The position numbers and the translations under genes are program-made. This document shows positions 1 through 9,790 of a stretch of 64,000 nt of DNA, piece after piece. Under the pieces are notes generated by a model. It made no database searches and had not been told where the DNA came from. It saw nothing but the letters and a program-made list of their open reading frames with translations. Each line of letters starts with the position of its first letter. Within the stretch, counting starts at the first letter, position 1. Origin of the DNA: Streptomyces sp. NBC_01754 (GTDB lineage Bacteria; Actinomycetota; Actinomycetes; Streptomycetales; Streptomycetaceae). The stretch covers positions 2,852,001 through 2,916,000 of the forward strand of contig NZ_CP109132.1 in the NCBI RefSeq assembly GCF_035918015.1, read 5' to 3'.

Positions 1-2910
1 GTACATGCCCGCGCCCATCTCGGTGTGCTGGGCGATCGTGGCCAGGCGCTCGTGCGCGGTCTCGGTGAGCGGCTTCTCCGGCGGGTACAGGAAGTAGGCG
101 TACCCCCGGTCCCGGCCACGGCCCACCCGGCCGCGCAGCTGGTGCAGCTGCGAGAGGCCGAAGTTGTCACCGCGCTCCACGATCAGCGTGTTGGCGTTGG
201 AGATGTCGATGCCCGACTCCACGATCGTCGTGGAGACCAGCACGTCGAACTTCTTCTCCCAGAAGTCCACGACGACCTGCTCCAGCGCGCCCTCGCCCAT
301 CTGGCCGTGCGCCGTCGCGATCCGCGCCTCCGGCACGATCTCCCGCAGCCGCGCCGCCGCCCGGTCGATCGACTCGACCCGGTTGTGGATGTAGAACACC
401 TGGCCCTCACGCAGGAGTTCGCGCCGCACCGCCGCACCGATCTGCTTCTCCTCGTACGGCCCGACGAACGTCAGGACCGGGTGCCGCTCCTCCGGGGGCG
501 TCGTGATCGTGGACATCTCGCGGATACCCGTGACCGCCATCTCCAGCGTGCGCGGGATCGGCGTCGCCGACATGGTCAGGACGTCCACGTTGGCCCGGAG
601 CTTCTTCAGCTGCTCCTTGTGCTCGACGCCGAAGCGCTGCTCCTCGTCCACGATGACCAGACCGAGGTCCTTGAACTTCGTCTCCGAGGAGAACAGCCGG
701 TGGGTACCGATGACCAGGTCCACGGAACCGTCCCGCAGCCCTTCCAGCGTCGCCTTCGACTCGGTGTCCGACTGGAAGCGGCTCAGCGCCCGTACGTTGA
801 CGGGGAACTGGGCGTACCGCTCGGTGAACGTGCCGTGGTGCTGCTGCACCAGCAGGGTCGTCGGCACCAGGACGGCGACCTGCTTGCCGTCCTGGACCGC
901 CTTGAAGGCGGCGCGCACCGCGATCTCCGTCTTGCCGTACCCCACGTCACCGCAGATCAGCCGGTCCATCGGGACGGACTTCTCCATGTCCTCCTTGACC
1001 TCGGCGATCGTGGACAACTGGTCGGGCGTCTCCGCGTACGGGAAGGCGTCCTCCAGCTCCCGCTGCCAGGGGGTGTCCGGGCCGAAGGTGTGCCCCGGGG
1101 CCGCCATCCGCGCCGAGTACAGCTTGATCAGGTCGGCGGCGATCTCCTTCACCGCCTTCTTGGCGCGCTGCTTCGTCTTCGTCCAGTCCGCGCCGCCCAG
1201 CCGGTGCAGGGTGGGCGCCTCGCCACCGACGTACTTGGTGACCTGCTCCAGCTGGTCGGTGGGGATGTACAGCCGGTCGCCGGGCTGGCCGCGCTTGGCG
1301 GGCGCGTACTCGACGAGGAGGTACTCGCGGGTCGCGCCCTGCACCGTGCGCTGCACCATCTCGATGTACCGGCCCACCCCGTGCTGCTCGTGCACGATGT
1401 AGTCGCCGGCCTGGAGGGTCAGCGGGTCGATCGACTTGCGGCGGCGGGCCGGCATCCGCCCCAGGTCCTTGCTGGCGGTGCGCTGGCCGGTCAGGTCCGT
1501 CTCGGTCAGCACGGCCAGCTTCAGGCCCGGGTCCACGAAGCCGTGGTCCACCGCCCCGCACGCCACGTGCACGAGCGACGGCCCGATCTCCGTCAGCTCC
1601 GTCTCGACCCGGGCGGCGATGCCCTCCCCGCCCAGCACCCCGGCGATCCGGGACGCCGTGCCGTGGCCCTCCGTGACGTACACCGTGCGCCAGCCGTCGG
1701 CCAGCCAGCCCTTGGTGTCCGCCAGGGCCCGGGCGGTGTCGCCCCGGTACGCCTCCGGGGCGCGCATCCCGAGCGTCAGGGTGTCCTCGTCCACCTCCTC
1801 GTCGGCGGTGAACGGCGACGTGGACCACCACATCATGCCCAGCTCACCGGCCCGGTCCCGGACGTCCGCGATGCCCCGGAGCGAGGCCGCGCCGACGTCG
1901 ATCGGGGCGTCGCCGCCGCCCGCCGTGGCCGCCCAGGACGCCTGGAGGAACTCCTGGCTGGTGGCGACCAGGTCGGCCGCCCGGGTCCGCACCCGCTCCG
2001 GGTCGCAGACCAGCGCCATCGAACCCTTCGGCAGGACGTCCAGGAGCAGCTCCATCTCGTCCACGAGGACCGGGGCCAGGGACTCCATGCCCTCCACCGC
2101 GATCCCCTCGGCGATCTTCCCCAGCAGTTCGCCCAGCTCCGGGTGGGCCACGGCGAGGGCCGCCGCCCGGTTCCGTACGTCCTCGGTGAGCAGCAGCTCA
2201 CGGCAGGGCGGCGCCCACAGCCCGTGGGCGGCGACCTCCAGCGACCGCTGGTCGGCGATCTTGAAGTAGCGGATCTCCTCGACGTCGTCGCCCCAGAACT
2301 CCACCCGAAGGGGATGCTCCTCGGTCGGCGGGAAGACGTCCAGGATGCCGCCGCGCACGGCGAACTCGCCGCGCTTCTCGACCAGCTCGACCCGGGTGTA
2401 GGCGGCCGCCGCGAGGGCGTCCACGACCTCGCCCAGATCAGCGGTCCGCCCACTGCTCAGCGCGACGGGTTCCAGGTCTCCGAGCCCCTTGACCTGCGGC
2501 TGGAGCACCGAACGGATCGGGGCGACGACCACACTGACCGGCCCGGTCTCCGGATCGTCCTCGCGGGGGTGCGCCAGCCGCCGCAGCACCGCCAGGCGAC
2601 GGCCCACGGTGTCCGAGCGGGGCGACAGCCGCTCGTGCGGCAGGGTCTCCCAGGACGGGAACTCCGCGACCGTGTCCGCGGGCAGCAGGGTGCGCAGCGC
2701 GGCCGCCAGGTCCTCCGCCTCACGCCCCGTGGCGGTGACCGCCAGGACCGTGCGCCCGGCCTCGCGGGCCAGGGCGGCCACGGCGAAGGGGCGGGCCGCC
2801 GGCGGACCGACCAGGTCTACGTGCGAGCGGTGACCGTCGGTGGCGGCCTTCACCGCTTCGGCGAGCGCCGGGTCGGTGACGACGACATCCAGCAGACCGT
2901 GCAGGCTCAT
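1..2910 (-). CDS. mfd: Transcription-repair coupling factor Mfd, 3' end outside window
   Basis: ATP-dependent translocase that displaces RNA polymerase stalled at DNA lesions and recruits UvrA. The visible 970 residues start MSLHGLLDVV. They contain the N-terminal UvrB-like module, an RNA-polymerase-interacting CarD-like domain near residues 490-560 (QAGDYIVHEQHGVGRY), and the RecG-like helicase core with Walker A GDVGYGKT near residue 653, the DEEQ box near 753 and SATPIPRTL after it. The family is about 1,170-1,190 residues long, so roughly 200 C-terminal residues (UvrA-binding regulatory domain) lie beyond position 1. The ATG at 2910 is preceded by a GGAAG ribosome-binding site. No other gene is visible in its transcription unit. 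Confidence 0.97.
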   Translation of the reverse strand, partial: MSLHGLLDVVVTDPALAEAVKAATDGHRSHVDLVGPPAARPFAVAALAREAGRTVLAVTATGREAEDLAAALRTLLPADTVAEFPSWETLPHERLSPRSDTVGRRLAVLRRLAHPREDDPETGPVSVVVAPIRSVLQPQVKGLGDLEPVALSSGRTADLGEVVDALAAAAYTRVELVEKRGEFAVRGGILDVFPPTEEHPLRVEFWGDDVEEIRYFKIADQRSLEVAAHGLWAPPCRELLLTEDVRNRAAALAVAHPELGELLGKIAEGIAVEGMESLAPVLVDEMELLLDVLPKGSMALVCDPERVRTRAADLVATSQEFLQASWAATAGGGDAPIDVGAASLRGIADVRDRAGELGMMWWSTSPFTADEEVDEDTLTLGMRAPEAYRGDTARALADTKGWLADGWRTVYVTEGHGTASRIAGVLGGEGIAARVETELTEIGPSLVHVACGAVDHGFVDPGLKLAVLTETDLTGQRTASKDLGRMPARRRKSIDPLTLQAGDYIVHEQHGVGRYIEMVQRTVQGATREYLLVEYAPAKRGQPGDRLYIPTDQLEQVTKYVGGEAPTLHRLGGADWTKTKQRAKKAVKEIAADLIKLYSARMAAPGHTFGPDTPWQRELEDAFPYAETPDQLSTIAEVKEDMEKSVPMDRLICGDVGYGKTEIAVRAAFKAVQDGKQVAVLVPTTLLVQQHHGTFTERYAQFPVNVRALSRFQSDTESKATLEGLRDGSVDLVIGTHRLFSSETKFKDLGLVIVDEEQRFGVEHKEQLKKLRANVDVLTMSATPIPRTLEMAVTGIREMSTITTPPEERHPVLTFVGPYEEKQIGAAVRRELLREGQVFYIHNRVESIDRAAARLREIVPEARIATAHGQMGEGALEQVVVDFWEKKFDVLVSTTIVESGIDISNANTLIVERGDNFGLSQLHQLRGRVGRGRDRGYAYFLYPPEKPLTETAHERLATIAQHTEMGAGMY

Positions 2911-3153
2911 CAAGGGCTTCCGTCCGGTAAGGCAAGGGCAAAAAGGGCAGGGACAGCAACGCGAAGGACCCGACACGTAGGACGGGCCGGGGTGTCCAGC
3001 GTACGACCTCGCCGTGTCACCCGCGCGAGGGAACACCATGGCCCGGCGGAGACGGCGGGACCACCGCCGGTCCACCGGTCGTGTACGCACCGGCGGAGGC
3101 GGCCCGTACGACGTCCCGGTCCTGGTCCCCTGACGGCAGTGCTCACGACGCGG

Positions 3154-3193
3154 TCCGGCCCCGGGGCGTTCGAAGGAACACCCCGGGGCCGGA
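3154..3193 (-). terminator. Strong hairpin terminator downstream of the ABC exporter operon
   Basis: Perfect inverted repeat: CCGGCCCCGGGG (3155-3166) pairs with its complement at 3181-3192, extended by a T-A pair, with a 14-nt loop. It lies about 50 bp past the stop of the permease gene. The rest of the 2911-3241 gap holds no gene. It carries the mfd upstream region and a short run of GGCGGTCAG repeats near 3196-3222. Confidence 0.7.
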
Positions 3194-3241
3194 TCGGTCA
3201 GGCGGTCAGGCGGTCAGGCGGCCGTCCTGCGACGCGCGCCC

Positions 3242-5824
3242 TCATCCGTCGGTGGCGATCGCGTTCAGGACGTTCATCCGGCCCGCCCGGAAGGCCGGGA
3301 CCAGTGCGGCGAACAGTCCGACGAAGGCCGAGGCGACGAACACCGTGAGGATCGTGGGCCACGGGATCTCCAGGACACCGAGGCCCTCCAGGGCCAGCAG
3401 CTTCTGGGCCGAGGCGCCCCAGCCCATGCCCAGGCCGAGGCCGAGCAGCGCGCCGAACAGGGCGATGACCACGGACTCCAGCCGGATCATCCGGCGCAGC
3501 TGGCGGCGGGAGAGGCCGATCGCCCGCATCAGGCCGATCTCGCGGGTCCGCTCGACCACCGACAGCGCCAGGGTGTTCACCACGCCCAGCACCGCGACGA
3601 TGATCGCCAGGGCGAGCAGTCCGTACACGATGTTCAGCAACTGGCCGATCTGGTCCTTCAGGTCCTGCTTGAAGTCGGCCTGGTTCTGCACCTTGTACAC
3701 CGGGTAGGGGGCGAGGGCGGTCTTGAGGTCGGCGTACGCCTCCTTCTCCATGCCGTCCTTCGCCGTGGCGAAGAGGATCATGTCCGCCGGCATCCGGTCC
3801 GCGGGGACGTACGTCTCGGCGGTCGCGATGCTGATGTACATCGCGCCCTGGTCGACGCTCGTGTCGTCGGAGGTGATCGCGGCGACCGTCAGCTTCGCCG
3901 ACCCGCCCGCCTTGAACGCGACGGCGATCTCGTCGCCGATCGCGATCTTGTGCTCGGTTGCGTAGTCCGAGCCGACCGAGATGGAGTTCCCGCCGTACGC
4001 CTTCGCCAGGTCACCGTCGACGACCTCGCGCCTCAGGTCCGTCGGGTACGTCGGGTCGGCGGCGGTGACGTGCTTGTCCCGCGTCGAACCGTCGGGGTTG
4101 GTGAGCTTCGCGCCGAGCACCTTGTAGTGCGTGACGTGTTCCAGGCCGGGCACCTTCTCGACGGCTTCGGCGGCCTGCGGCACCACCAGCTGGCCGGCGT
4201 CCGACTGGACGATGAAGTCCGTCCCGACCGACCTGTCCAGCTCGTCGTTGGCCGAGGCCACCATGGAGGAGCCGACGACGGAGAGGCACGCCACCAGGGC
4301 CAGGCCGATCATCAGCGCCGCACCGGTGGCACCCGTACGCCGGGGGTTGCGCAGCGCGTTGCGCTCCGCGAGCCGCCCGACCGGACCGAACAGCCTGAGG
4401 AGGACCACGCTCAGCCCCCGCACGACCACTCCGGCGAGCAGCGGGCCGATCACCACGAAGCCGATCAGGGTGAGGACCACTCCGAGGCCCAGGTAGAGGG
4501 AGCCCTCGCTCGCCTCGTCCACCCGGGTCGTCGCCCACAGCCCCGCGGCACCGGCACCGGTGAGGACCAGGCCGAGGCCCGCCCGCACCCAGCCCGACTT
4601 CGCGTCGGCCGGGGTCCCGGCGTCCCGCAGGGCCGCCATGGGGGACACCTTGCCCGCCCGGCGGGCCGGGATGTACGCGGCGAGGACGGTCACGACGATG
4701 CCGAGCACCAGCCCGGTCACCGGGGTCGTCCAGGCGATGGTGAGGTCCCTGGTGGACAGCTCCATGCCGATGGCGCCCATCAGCTTCATCAGGCCGACCG
4801 CCAGTCCGATCCCGGCCGCCACACCGAGGACCGATCCGACGATGCCGAGGAGCACCGCTTCCATCAGCACCGACCGGTTGACCTGCTTGCGGCTGGACCC
4901 GATGGCCCGCATCAGGCCGATCTCCCGGGTGCGCTGGGCGACCAGCATCGAGAACGTGTTGACGATCAGGAAGATGCCGACGAGGAAGGCGATCCCGGCG
5001 AAGCCGAGCATCGCGTACTTCATCACGTCGAGGAAGGAGCCCATGGAGTCCTTGTTGGCGTCCGCCGCCTCCTCCCGCGTCTGGAACCTGTACGCGCCGG
5101 AGTCGTCCAGGGCCGCGGCGACGTTCTTCTTCAGCTGGGTGTCCTCGACACCGGAGTGGGCCGTCACGTTGACGTGGGTGAAGACGTCGGGCGCGCCCAG
5201 CAGCTTCCGCTGCGCGGTGGCGGTGTCGAAGACGACGACCGCGGCGCCCGGGTTGGTCACGGTGAAGGAGGCGATACCGCTGATCTTCGCCTTGATGTCT
5301 CCGGTGACGGCGATCGTCCGCAGTTCGTCACCGATCTCCAGGTGGTGCTTCTCGGCGGTGTCGGCGTCGACCATGACCTCGGTCGGGCCGCGCGGGGCGT
5401 GACCGGAGGTGACCGCCATGGAACGCAGGTCGTTACGCGTCCAGTTGCTCGCGATCGTGGGGGCGCCGGTCTCGGACCCCATGTTCTTGTTGTCGCGGTC
5501 GACGACCGTGACGGACATGCTGAAGACGCCGCCTTCGGCGTCCTTGACCCCGTCCGCCTTCTCGACCTGGGCGATGACGGAGGCGGGGAGCGACTCGGGC
5601 CGGCCGTTCTCCGGCATCTCGTCGGCGCCCTGGGCGGACTTCGGGCTGACCGTGACATCCGCCGACGACGCCGCGAAGAGCTTGTCGAAGGTGGTGTTCA
5701 TCGTGTCGGTGAAGACGAGCGTGCCACACACGAACGCCACCGAGAGCAGGACGGCGACCGTGGAGAGCGCCATGCGTCCCTTGTGCGCGAGGAAGTTGCG
5801 CACCGAGGTCTTCCACACGGTCAT
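3242..5824 (-). CDS. FtsX/MacB-type ABC transporter permease with duplicated permease domain
   Basis: 860-residue membrane component of an ABC exporter. It has an N-terminal TM segment (about residues 15-36), a large extracytoplasmic MacB-like region, then an FtsX domain of three TMs around residues 270-395 that includes the RTREIGLMRAIG signature. A second MacB/FtsX unit follows, with the same RTREIGLMRAIG signature near residue 765 and two further TMs to the C-terminus. This double-FtsX form is common in actinobacteria and usually exports peptides, lipids or antimicrobials, or works in a stress-response pair. Its start codon overlaps the stop of the upstream ATPase gene (ATGA), so the two are translationally coupled. 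The substrate cannot be deduced. Confidence 0.93.
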   Translation of the reverse strand: MTVWKTSVRNFLAHKGRMALSTVAVLLSVAFVCGTLVFTDTMNTTFDKLFAASSADVTVSPKSAQGADEMPENGRPESLPASVIAQVEKADGVKDAEGGVFSMSVTVVDRDNKNMGSETGAPTIASNWTRNDLRSMAVTSGHAPRGPTEVMVDADTAEKHHLEIGDELRTIAVTGDIKAKISGIASFTVTNPGAAVVVFDTATAQRKLLGAPDVFTHVNVTAHSGVEDTQLKKNVAAALDDSGAYRFQTREEAADANKDSMGSFLDVMKYAMLGFAGIAFLVGIFLIVNTFSMLVAQRTREIGLMRAIGSSRKQVNRSVLMEAVLLGIVGSVLGVAAGIGLAVGLMKLMGAIGMELSTRDLTIAWTTPVTGLVLGIVVTVLAAYIPARRAGKVSPMAALRDAGTPADAKSGWVRAGLGLVLTGAGAAGLWATTRVDEASEGSLYLGLGVVLTLIGFVVIGPLLAGVVVRGLSVVLLRLFGPVGRLAERNALRNPRRTGATGAALMIGLALVACLSVVGSSMVASANDELDRSVGTDFIVQSDAGQLVVPQAAEAVEKVPGLEHVTHYKVLGAKLTNPDGSTRDKHVTAADPTYPTDLRREVVDGDLAKAYGGNSISVGSDYATEHKIAIGDEIAVAFKAGGSAKLTVAAITSDDTSVDQGAMYISIATAETYVPADRMPADMILFATAKDGMEKEAYADLKTALAPYPVYKVQNQADFKQDLKDQIGQLLNIVYGLLALAIIVAVLGVVNTLALSVVERTREIGLMRAIGLSRRQLRRMIRLESVVIALFGALLGLGLGMGWGASAQKLLALEGLGVLEIPWPTILTVFVASAFVGLFAALVPAFRAGRMNVLNAIATDG

Positions 5825-6609
5825 GACGTCCGCCCGCGCGCGTCGAAGTCCTTCATACGGTCGAGGACCTGGTCGGCCGTCGGGTCGCGCATCTCGTCGA
5901 CGATGGAACCGTCGGCGAGGTAGAGCACCCGGTCCGCGTAGGAGGCGGCGACCGGGTCGTGGGTGACCATGACGATGGTCTGGCCGAGTTCGTCGACCGA
6001 GCGGCGCAGGAACGACAGCACCTCGGCACCGGCCCGTGAGTCCAGGTTCCCGGTGGGCTCGTCACCGAAGATGATCTCGGGGCGGGCGGCGAGCGCCCGG
6101 GCCACCGCGACGCGCTGCTGCTGACCGCCGGAGAGCTGGGTGGGCCGGTGCTTCAGCCGCCCCGCGAGACCGACGGTCTCGACGACCTGTTCCAGCCAGC
6201 CCGCGTCCGGCTTGCGGCCCGCGATGTCCATCGGCAGCGTGATGTTCTCCAGCGCGTTGAGCGTCGGGAGCAGGTTGAACGCCTGGAAGATGAAACCGAT
6301 CCGGTCCCGGCGCAGCTGGGTGAGCCGCTTGTCCTTGAGACCGGTGATCTCGGTTTCGGCGAGGTGGATCTGACCGGAGGTCACGGTGTCCAGACCGGCC
6401 AGGCAGTGCATCAGCGTCGACTTGCCGGAGCCGGACGGACCCATGATCGCCGTGAACTGACCGCGGTCGATGTCCACGTCGACGTGGTCGAGAGCCAGGA
6501 CCCGGGTCTCCCCCGCGCCGTACGCCTTCACCACCTGGCGTGCTCGTGCAGCTACGGCCGTACGCCCTCCAGTGTCCCCGTGCCTGGGAATGGTTACAGC
6601 CGTTGTCAC
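5821..6609 (-). CDS. ABC transporter ATP-binding protein (LolD/MacB type)
   Basis: 262-residue ATPase that powers the permease encoded immediately downstream. All motifs are present: Walker A GPSGSGKST (about residues 57-65), Q-loop FIFQAFNLLPTL, signature LSGGQQQRVAVARA, Walker B IIFGDEPTGNLDS and the H-loop VTHD. The GTG start at 6609 is chosen because an AGGAG box precedes it by seven bases. The LNLLPT-like Q-loop and the NLDS D-loop are typical of the LolD/MacB family. The 3' end overlaps the permease start by four bases. Confidence 0.95.
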   Translation of the reverse strand: MTTAVTIPRHGDTGGRTAVAARARQVVKAYGAGETRVLALDHVDVDIDRGQFTAIMGPSGSGKSTLMHCLAGLDTVTSGQIHLAETEITGLKDKRLTQLRRDRIGFIFQAFNLLPTLNALENITLPMDIAGRKPDAGWLEQVVETVGLAGRLKHRPTQLSGGQQQRVAVARALAARPEIIFGDEPTGNLDSRAGAEVLSFLRRSVDELGQTIVMVTHDPVAASYADRVLYLADGSIVDEMRDPTADQVLDRMKDFDARGRTS

Positions 6610-6967
6610 GGTTTTTCTCCTATGTCGGTCGATGCCAGGACGTCTCTGTGTACGTTCCGAGTCTCGTGCGTGAGGGGGGTCCGGCGCGCTGGTGCCCGGC
6701 GGAGTCTTCCGGTGGGGTTTTCCCCACCCCGTCCTCTGCGGTCAGCCGCATCCGCGACGTAGGTACACGCTATGGAATCCCGCCTCCCCGGCACGTCCTC
6801 CGCCGGGAGGAACGCTCCCCAGACACGAGTACGGAGGCTCCCCTAGGGGTTTCGGGCCCTCGAAGCGGCCCGGGGTAGGGGTCCCTCCCCCGGCCCGGAC
6901 CTCCCCCACGACAGCCTCCGGTGGGACAGTGAGCCGGGAAACTGGATGCATGGGGAAAGGAAGTGCG
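6610..6967. promoter_or_regulatory. Divergent intergenic region between ABC exporter and MFS genes
   Basis: 358 bp that must hold the promoters of both divergent transporter operons. I see no convincing -35/-10 pair on either strand and no clear operator. In-frame codons upstream of the MFS start look non-coding. Confidence 0.35.
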
Positions 6968-8764
6968 GTGGGCAGCGCGAGCGGCACGGAGGACGCGGAG
7001 CCGGCGGGCTCCACGACGGGAGCCACGAGCCCACCGGGTGACGTGACGGTGCCGGGCCCCCGGGTCCGGCCGGAGGGGAGGGGCGCGGTGGGGGCCGGCA
7101 GCCCACCGGAGGCTGACGCGCCACGTCCTCGGAGCCCGTCGGAAGCCGGAGGTGCTCCAACGCCCGTGGACGCGCCGATACCTGGTGGTCCATCGGGCTC
7201 CAGCCCCGTCACCGGCACCGGGGGCACGTCCGCCGGGGAGCGGGCGCGTGCCGCCCGCGCCCGCCGGCCCGTCGCGGCGGCACTCATGCTCGGCATGGGC
7301 CTCGCGGCCGTCGACGGCACCATCGTCGCCACGGCCGTCCCGCAGATCGTCGGGGATCTCGGCGGATTCGCCGTGTTCTCCTGGCTGTTCTCCGGCTACC
7401 TCCTCGCCGTGACCGTCACCCTGCCCGTGTACGGGAGGCTGTCCGACACCTTCGGCCGCAAGCCGGTCCTGATCGCCGGCATCATCCTCTTCCTGGCCGG
7501 CTCCCTGCTCTGCGCCACGGCCTGGAACATGGCCGCCCTGATCGCCTTCCGGGTCGTCCAGGGGCTCGGCGGCGGTGCGCTCCAGGGCACCGTGCAGACC
7601 ATCGCCGCCGACCTGTACCCCCTGAAGGAACGCCCGAAGATCCAGGCCAAGCTGTCCACCGTCTGGGCGACCTCCGCCGTGGCGGGCCCGGCGCTCGGCG
7701 GGCTGCTCGCCGCGTACGCCCACTGGCGCTGGATCTTCCTGATCAACCTGCCCGTCGGGGCCGTCGCCCTGTGGCTGGTGGCCCGCCACCTCCACGAGCC
7801 GGCCCGCGCCCGCCCCGCCACCCGGCCCCGTACCGACTGGGCGGGCGCCCTCGCCGTCTTCGCCACCGGCGCCCTCCTGCTGACCGCGCTCGTCCAGGGC
7901 GGGGTCGCCTGGCCCTGGCTCTCCGCCCCCTCGCTGGCCCTGCTCGGGGCGAGCACGGCGCTGGCCGCCCTGACCGTCGTCATCGAACGGCGCGCCGCCG
8001 AACCCGTCATCCCCGGCTGGGTGTGGCGGCGCCGCACCATCTCCTCGGTCAACCTCGCCCTCGGAGCGATGGGCCTGCTGATGGTCGCGCCCACCGTCTT
8101 CCTGCCGACCTACGCCCAGTCGGTACTCGGACTCGGCCCGATCGCCGCAGGGTTCGTCCTGTCCGTCATGACGCTCAGCTGGCCCGTCGCGGCCGCGCTC
8201 TCCGACCGGGTCTACAACCGCATCGGGTTCCGGCGCACCGCGATCACCGGCATGAGCGGCGCCCTCCTCGTCCTGCTCGCCTTCCCGATGCTGCCCTTCC
8301 CCGGGGCCGCCTGGCAGCCCGCCCTGCTGATGCTGCTGCTCGGCGCGGCCCTCGGCCTCTTCCAACTGCCCCTGATCGTCGGTGTCCAGTCGACCGTCGG
8401 CTGGGCCGAGCGGGGCACGACGACGGCCTCCGTACTGTTCTGCCGGCAGGTCGGTCAGAGCCTCGGCGCGGCCCTCTTCGGAGCGATCGCCAACGCGACC
8501 CTCGCCTCGCGACTGGCCGACGCCCCGATGCCGGGCCTGCCCGGCGAACTCGACGGCGTCTCCCGCGCCCTGGAGGACCCCGCCGCCCTCCCGGCCGCCA
8601 CGGCCGACTACCTGCGCCGCGCCGTCGACGCCGCCACGGACCACGTGTTCACCGGGGCAGCGGCGGCGGCGGTCCTGGCCCTGCTGGTCCTGGTGTTCGT
8701 CGCCCCGCGCCGCTTCCCGGTGCTCGCCGAACACGAGGGCGCCCCGTCGGTGCGCGGGGACTGA
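6968..8764 (+). CDS. MFS multidrug exporter, DHA2 (14-TM) family
   Basis: 598-residue proton-driven major facilitator. After a low-complexity Gly/Pro/Ser-rich cytoplasmic N-terminus of about 90 residues, the core begins with VDGTIVATAVPQIVGDLGG in TM1. Motif A (GRLSDTFGRKPV) sits between TM2 and TM3 and a motif-C-like region (VAGPALGGLL) in TM5. The number of hydrophobic segments fits 14 TMs, as in the EmrB/QacA group. The GTG at 6968 is chosen because GGGGAAAGGAAG lies just upstream. An ATG at 6950 is in frame and cannot be excluded, and a shorter start near the core is also possible. No regulator is adjacent in the same direction. The substrate is unknown. Confidence 0.88.
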   Translation: MGSASGTEDAEPAGSTTGATSPPGDVTVPGPRVRPEGRGAVGAGSPPEADAPRPRSPSEAGGAPTPVDAPIPGGPSGSSPVTGTGGTSAGERARAARARRPVAAALMLGMGLAAVDGTIVATAVPQIVGDLGGFAVFSWLFSGYLLAVTVTLPVYGRLSDTFGRKPVLIAGIILFLAGSLLCATAWNMAALIAFRVVQGLGGGALQGTVQTIAADLYPLKERPKIQAKLSTVWATSAVAGPALGGLLAAYAHWRWIFLINLPVGAVALWLVARHLHEPARARPATRPRTDWAGALAVFATGALLLTALVQGGVAWPWLSAPSLALLGASTALAALTVVIERRAAEPVIPGWVWRRRTISSVNLALGAMGLLMVAPTVFLPTYAQSVLGLGPIAAGFVLSVMTLSWPVAAALSDRVYNRIGFRRTAITGMSGALLVLLAFPMLPFPGAAWQPALLMLLLGAALGLFQLPLIVGVQSTVGWAERGTTTASVLFCRQVGQSLGAALFGAIANATLASRLADAPMPGLPGELDGVSRALEDPAALPAATADYLRRAVDAATDHVFTGAAAAAVLALLVLVFVAPRRFPVLAEHEGAPSVRGD

Positions 8765-8792
8765 GCCGGCGCACCGGTTCCCGGGCGCCGGC
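8765..8792. terminator. Hairpin between convergent MFS and HTH genes
   Basis: GCCGGCGC at 8765-8772 pairs perfectly with 8785-8792 across a 12-nt loop, directly after the MFS stop. Placed between convergent genes, it could act on both strands. Confidence 0.5.
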
Positions 8793-8833
8793 CCGCTCCG
8801 GCGTACGCATCAGGGCCCCGCGGAGCCGGACGG

Positions 8834-9514
8834 TCAGCCGCTCTCCGGCAGCCGGGACCAGAAGTGGTGGACTATGTCGTCGAGGTAGCGCCGCCCGTCC
8901 TCGCCCGAGGCGGTGGCGCCGCCGGCTCTGCTAAGGGTGGCGGCCATGAGGGCCTGGTACTCGTGGTACATGGCCTCCAGGGGCTCGTGCAGATCGCGCC
9001 GGTCCATCGAGACGAGTCGCGCTATGGCACGGGCGTGCGCCTGCCAGCGGGTGGAGACGGCCTCTTCGAGGAGGCGGGCCAGTTCGTCCTCCAGCCCGGT
9101 GACGGCGACGAAGTCGCGCGGAGAGAGCCGGAGGATACTGCCGAGTTTCGCGGACTGCCGTTTGTCGCCGGTCCATTCACCCGTTTCCTCCATGCGGTGG
9201 TAGGCGTCGAGGCTCAGGCCGGTACCGCGCGCGACGTCCTCCGGTGGGACGCCACGCGCGATGCGATGCTCGCGCAAGGTGCCCGGACGGCCCATGAGAT
9301 CACTCGGGTCACACCACAAACAGCCTGCCAGCGCGGCGAGTTCACCCGCGCTCGGCAGAGCGGTGCCACGTTCCCACGCGGCGATGTGGCCGGGGGTGAC
9401 GTGAGCCATACCGAAGGACGCCTGCATGCCGTAAGCGACGTGACCATGAGCCATCCCGAGCTTTTCGCGCAGGGCGCGGGCGGCGCGCGCGTCGAAGGGG
9501 AGTGGTGAGTGCAC
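8834..9514 (-). CDS. XRE-type helix-turn-helix regulator
   Basis: 226-residue protein with an N-terminal Cro/C1-like HTH (about residues 11-70, including VTPGHIAAWERGTALPSAGE) and a second HTH-like stretch (GVPPEDVARGTGLSLDAYHRM, about 85-107). A helical C-terminal half of unknown role follows. The GTG start at 9514 has no ribosome-binding site. A TACTGT hexamer lies seven bases upstream of it, which would make the transcript leaderless. The gene diverges from the purine permease, so it is a candidate regulator of that gene; this is inference from position only. Confidence 0.8.
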   Translation of the reverse strand: MHSPLPFDARAARALREKLGMAHGHVAYGMQASFGMAHVTPGHIAAWERGTALPSAGELAALAGCLWCDPSDLMGRPGTLREHRIARGVPPEDVARGTGLSLDAYHRMEETGEWTGDKRQSAKLGSILRLSPRDFVAVTGLEDELARLLEEAVSTRWQAHARAIARLVSMDRRDLHEPLEAMYHEYQALMAATLSRAGGATASGEDGRRYLDDIVHHFWSRLPESG

Positions 9515-9655
9515 ACACAGACAGTAGGCGAGATATCACTGATGAGGGCGCGACCGGTGTCGCCTGCATCACACTTTGGAGGGAAAGGTCGCGGTCGATT
9601 CGTAGGAAGAGACAAGGCGAGAAGTCGCCGTCAACTCCCGTGCCTGCAAGGCCAA

Positions 9656-9683
9656 TTGAAAACTCCGAGCTGCCGCGTATGAT
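9656..9683 (+). promoter_or_regulatory. Vegetative-type promoter of the NCS2 permease gene
   Basis: TTGAAA (9656-9661) and TATGAT (9678-9683) are separated by 16 bp. This is close to the HrdB/sigma-70 consensus and unusually AT-rich for this chromosome. The predicted 5' leader is about 100 nt. It contains an inverted repeat (GCTGCC ... GGCAGC near 9718-9747), and I could not assign it to a known riboswitch class. Confidence 0.6.
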
Positions 9684-9790
9684 CCGCTCGCAGGGTCCGC
9701 ATGTGTGTTCGCACCACTGCTGCCCGTGACCGCTCGAGGTGGCAGCGGCCCTGTCTTCCACACTCGACCGCAGGCCCAGGAGAAGCAGTC

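Noticed and set aside
25..3348. Very long plus-strand reading frame opposite mfd
   Set aside because: Its protein is Arg/Gly/Pro-rich without any domain; it is the GC-skew shadow of mfd, whose motifs are unmistakable on the other strand.
9684..9790. Purine riboswitch in the NCS2 permease leader
   Set aside because: There is one 6-bp stem but no recognisable three-way junction with the conserved loop bases of purine riboswitches.
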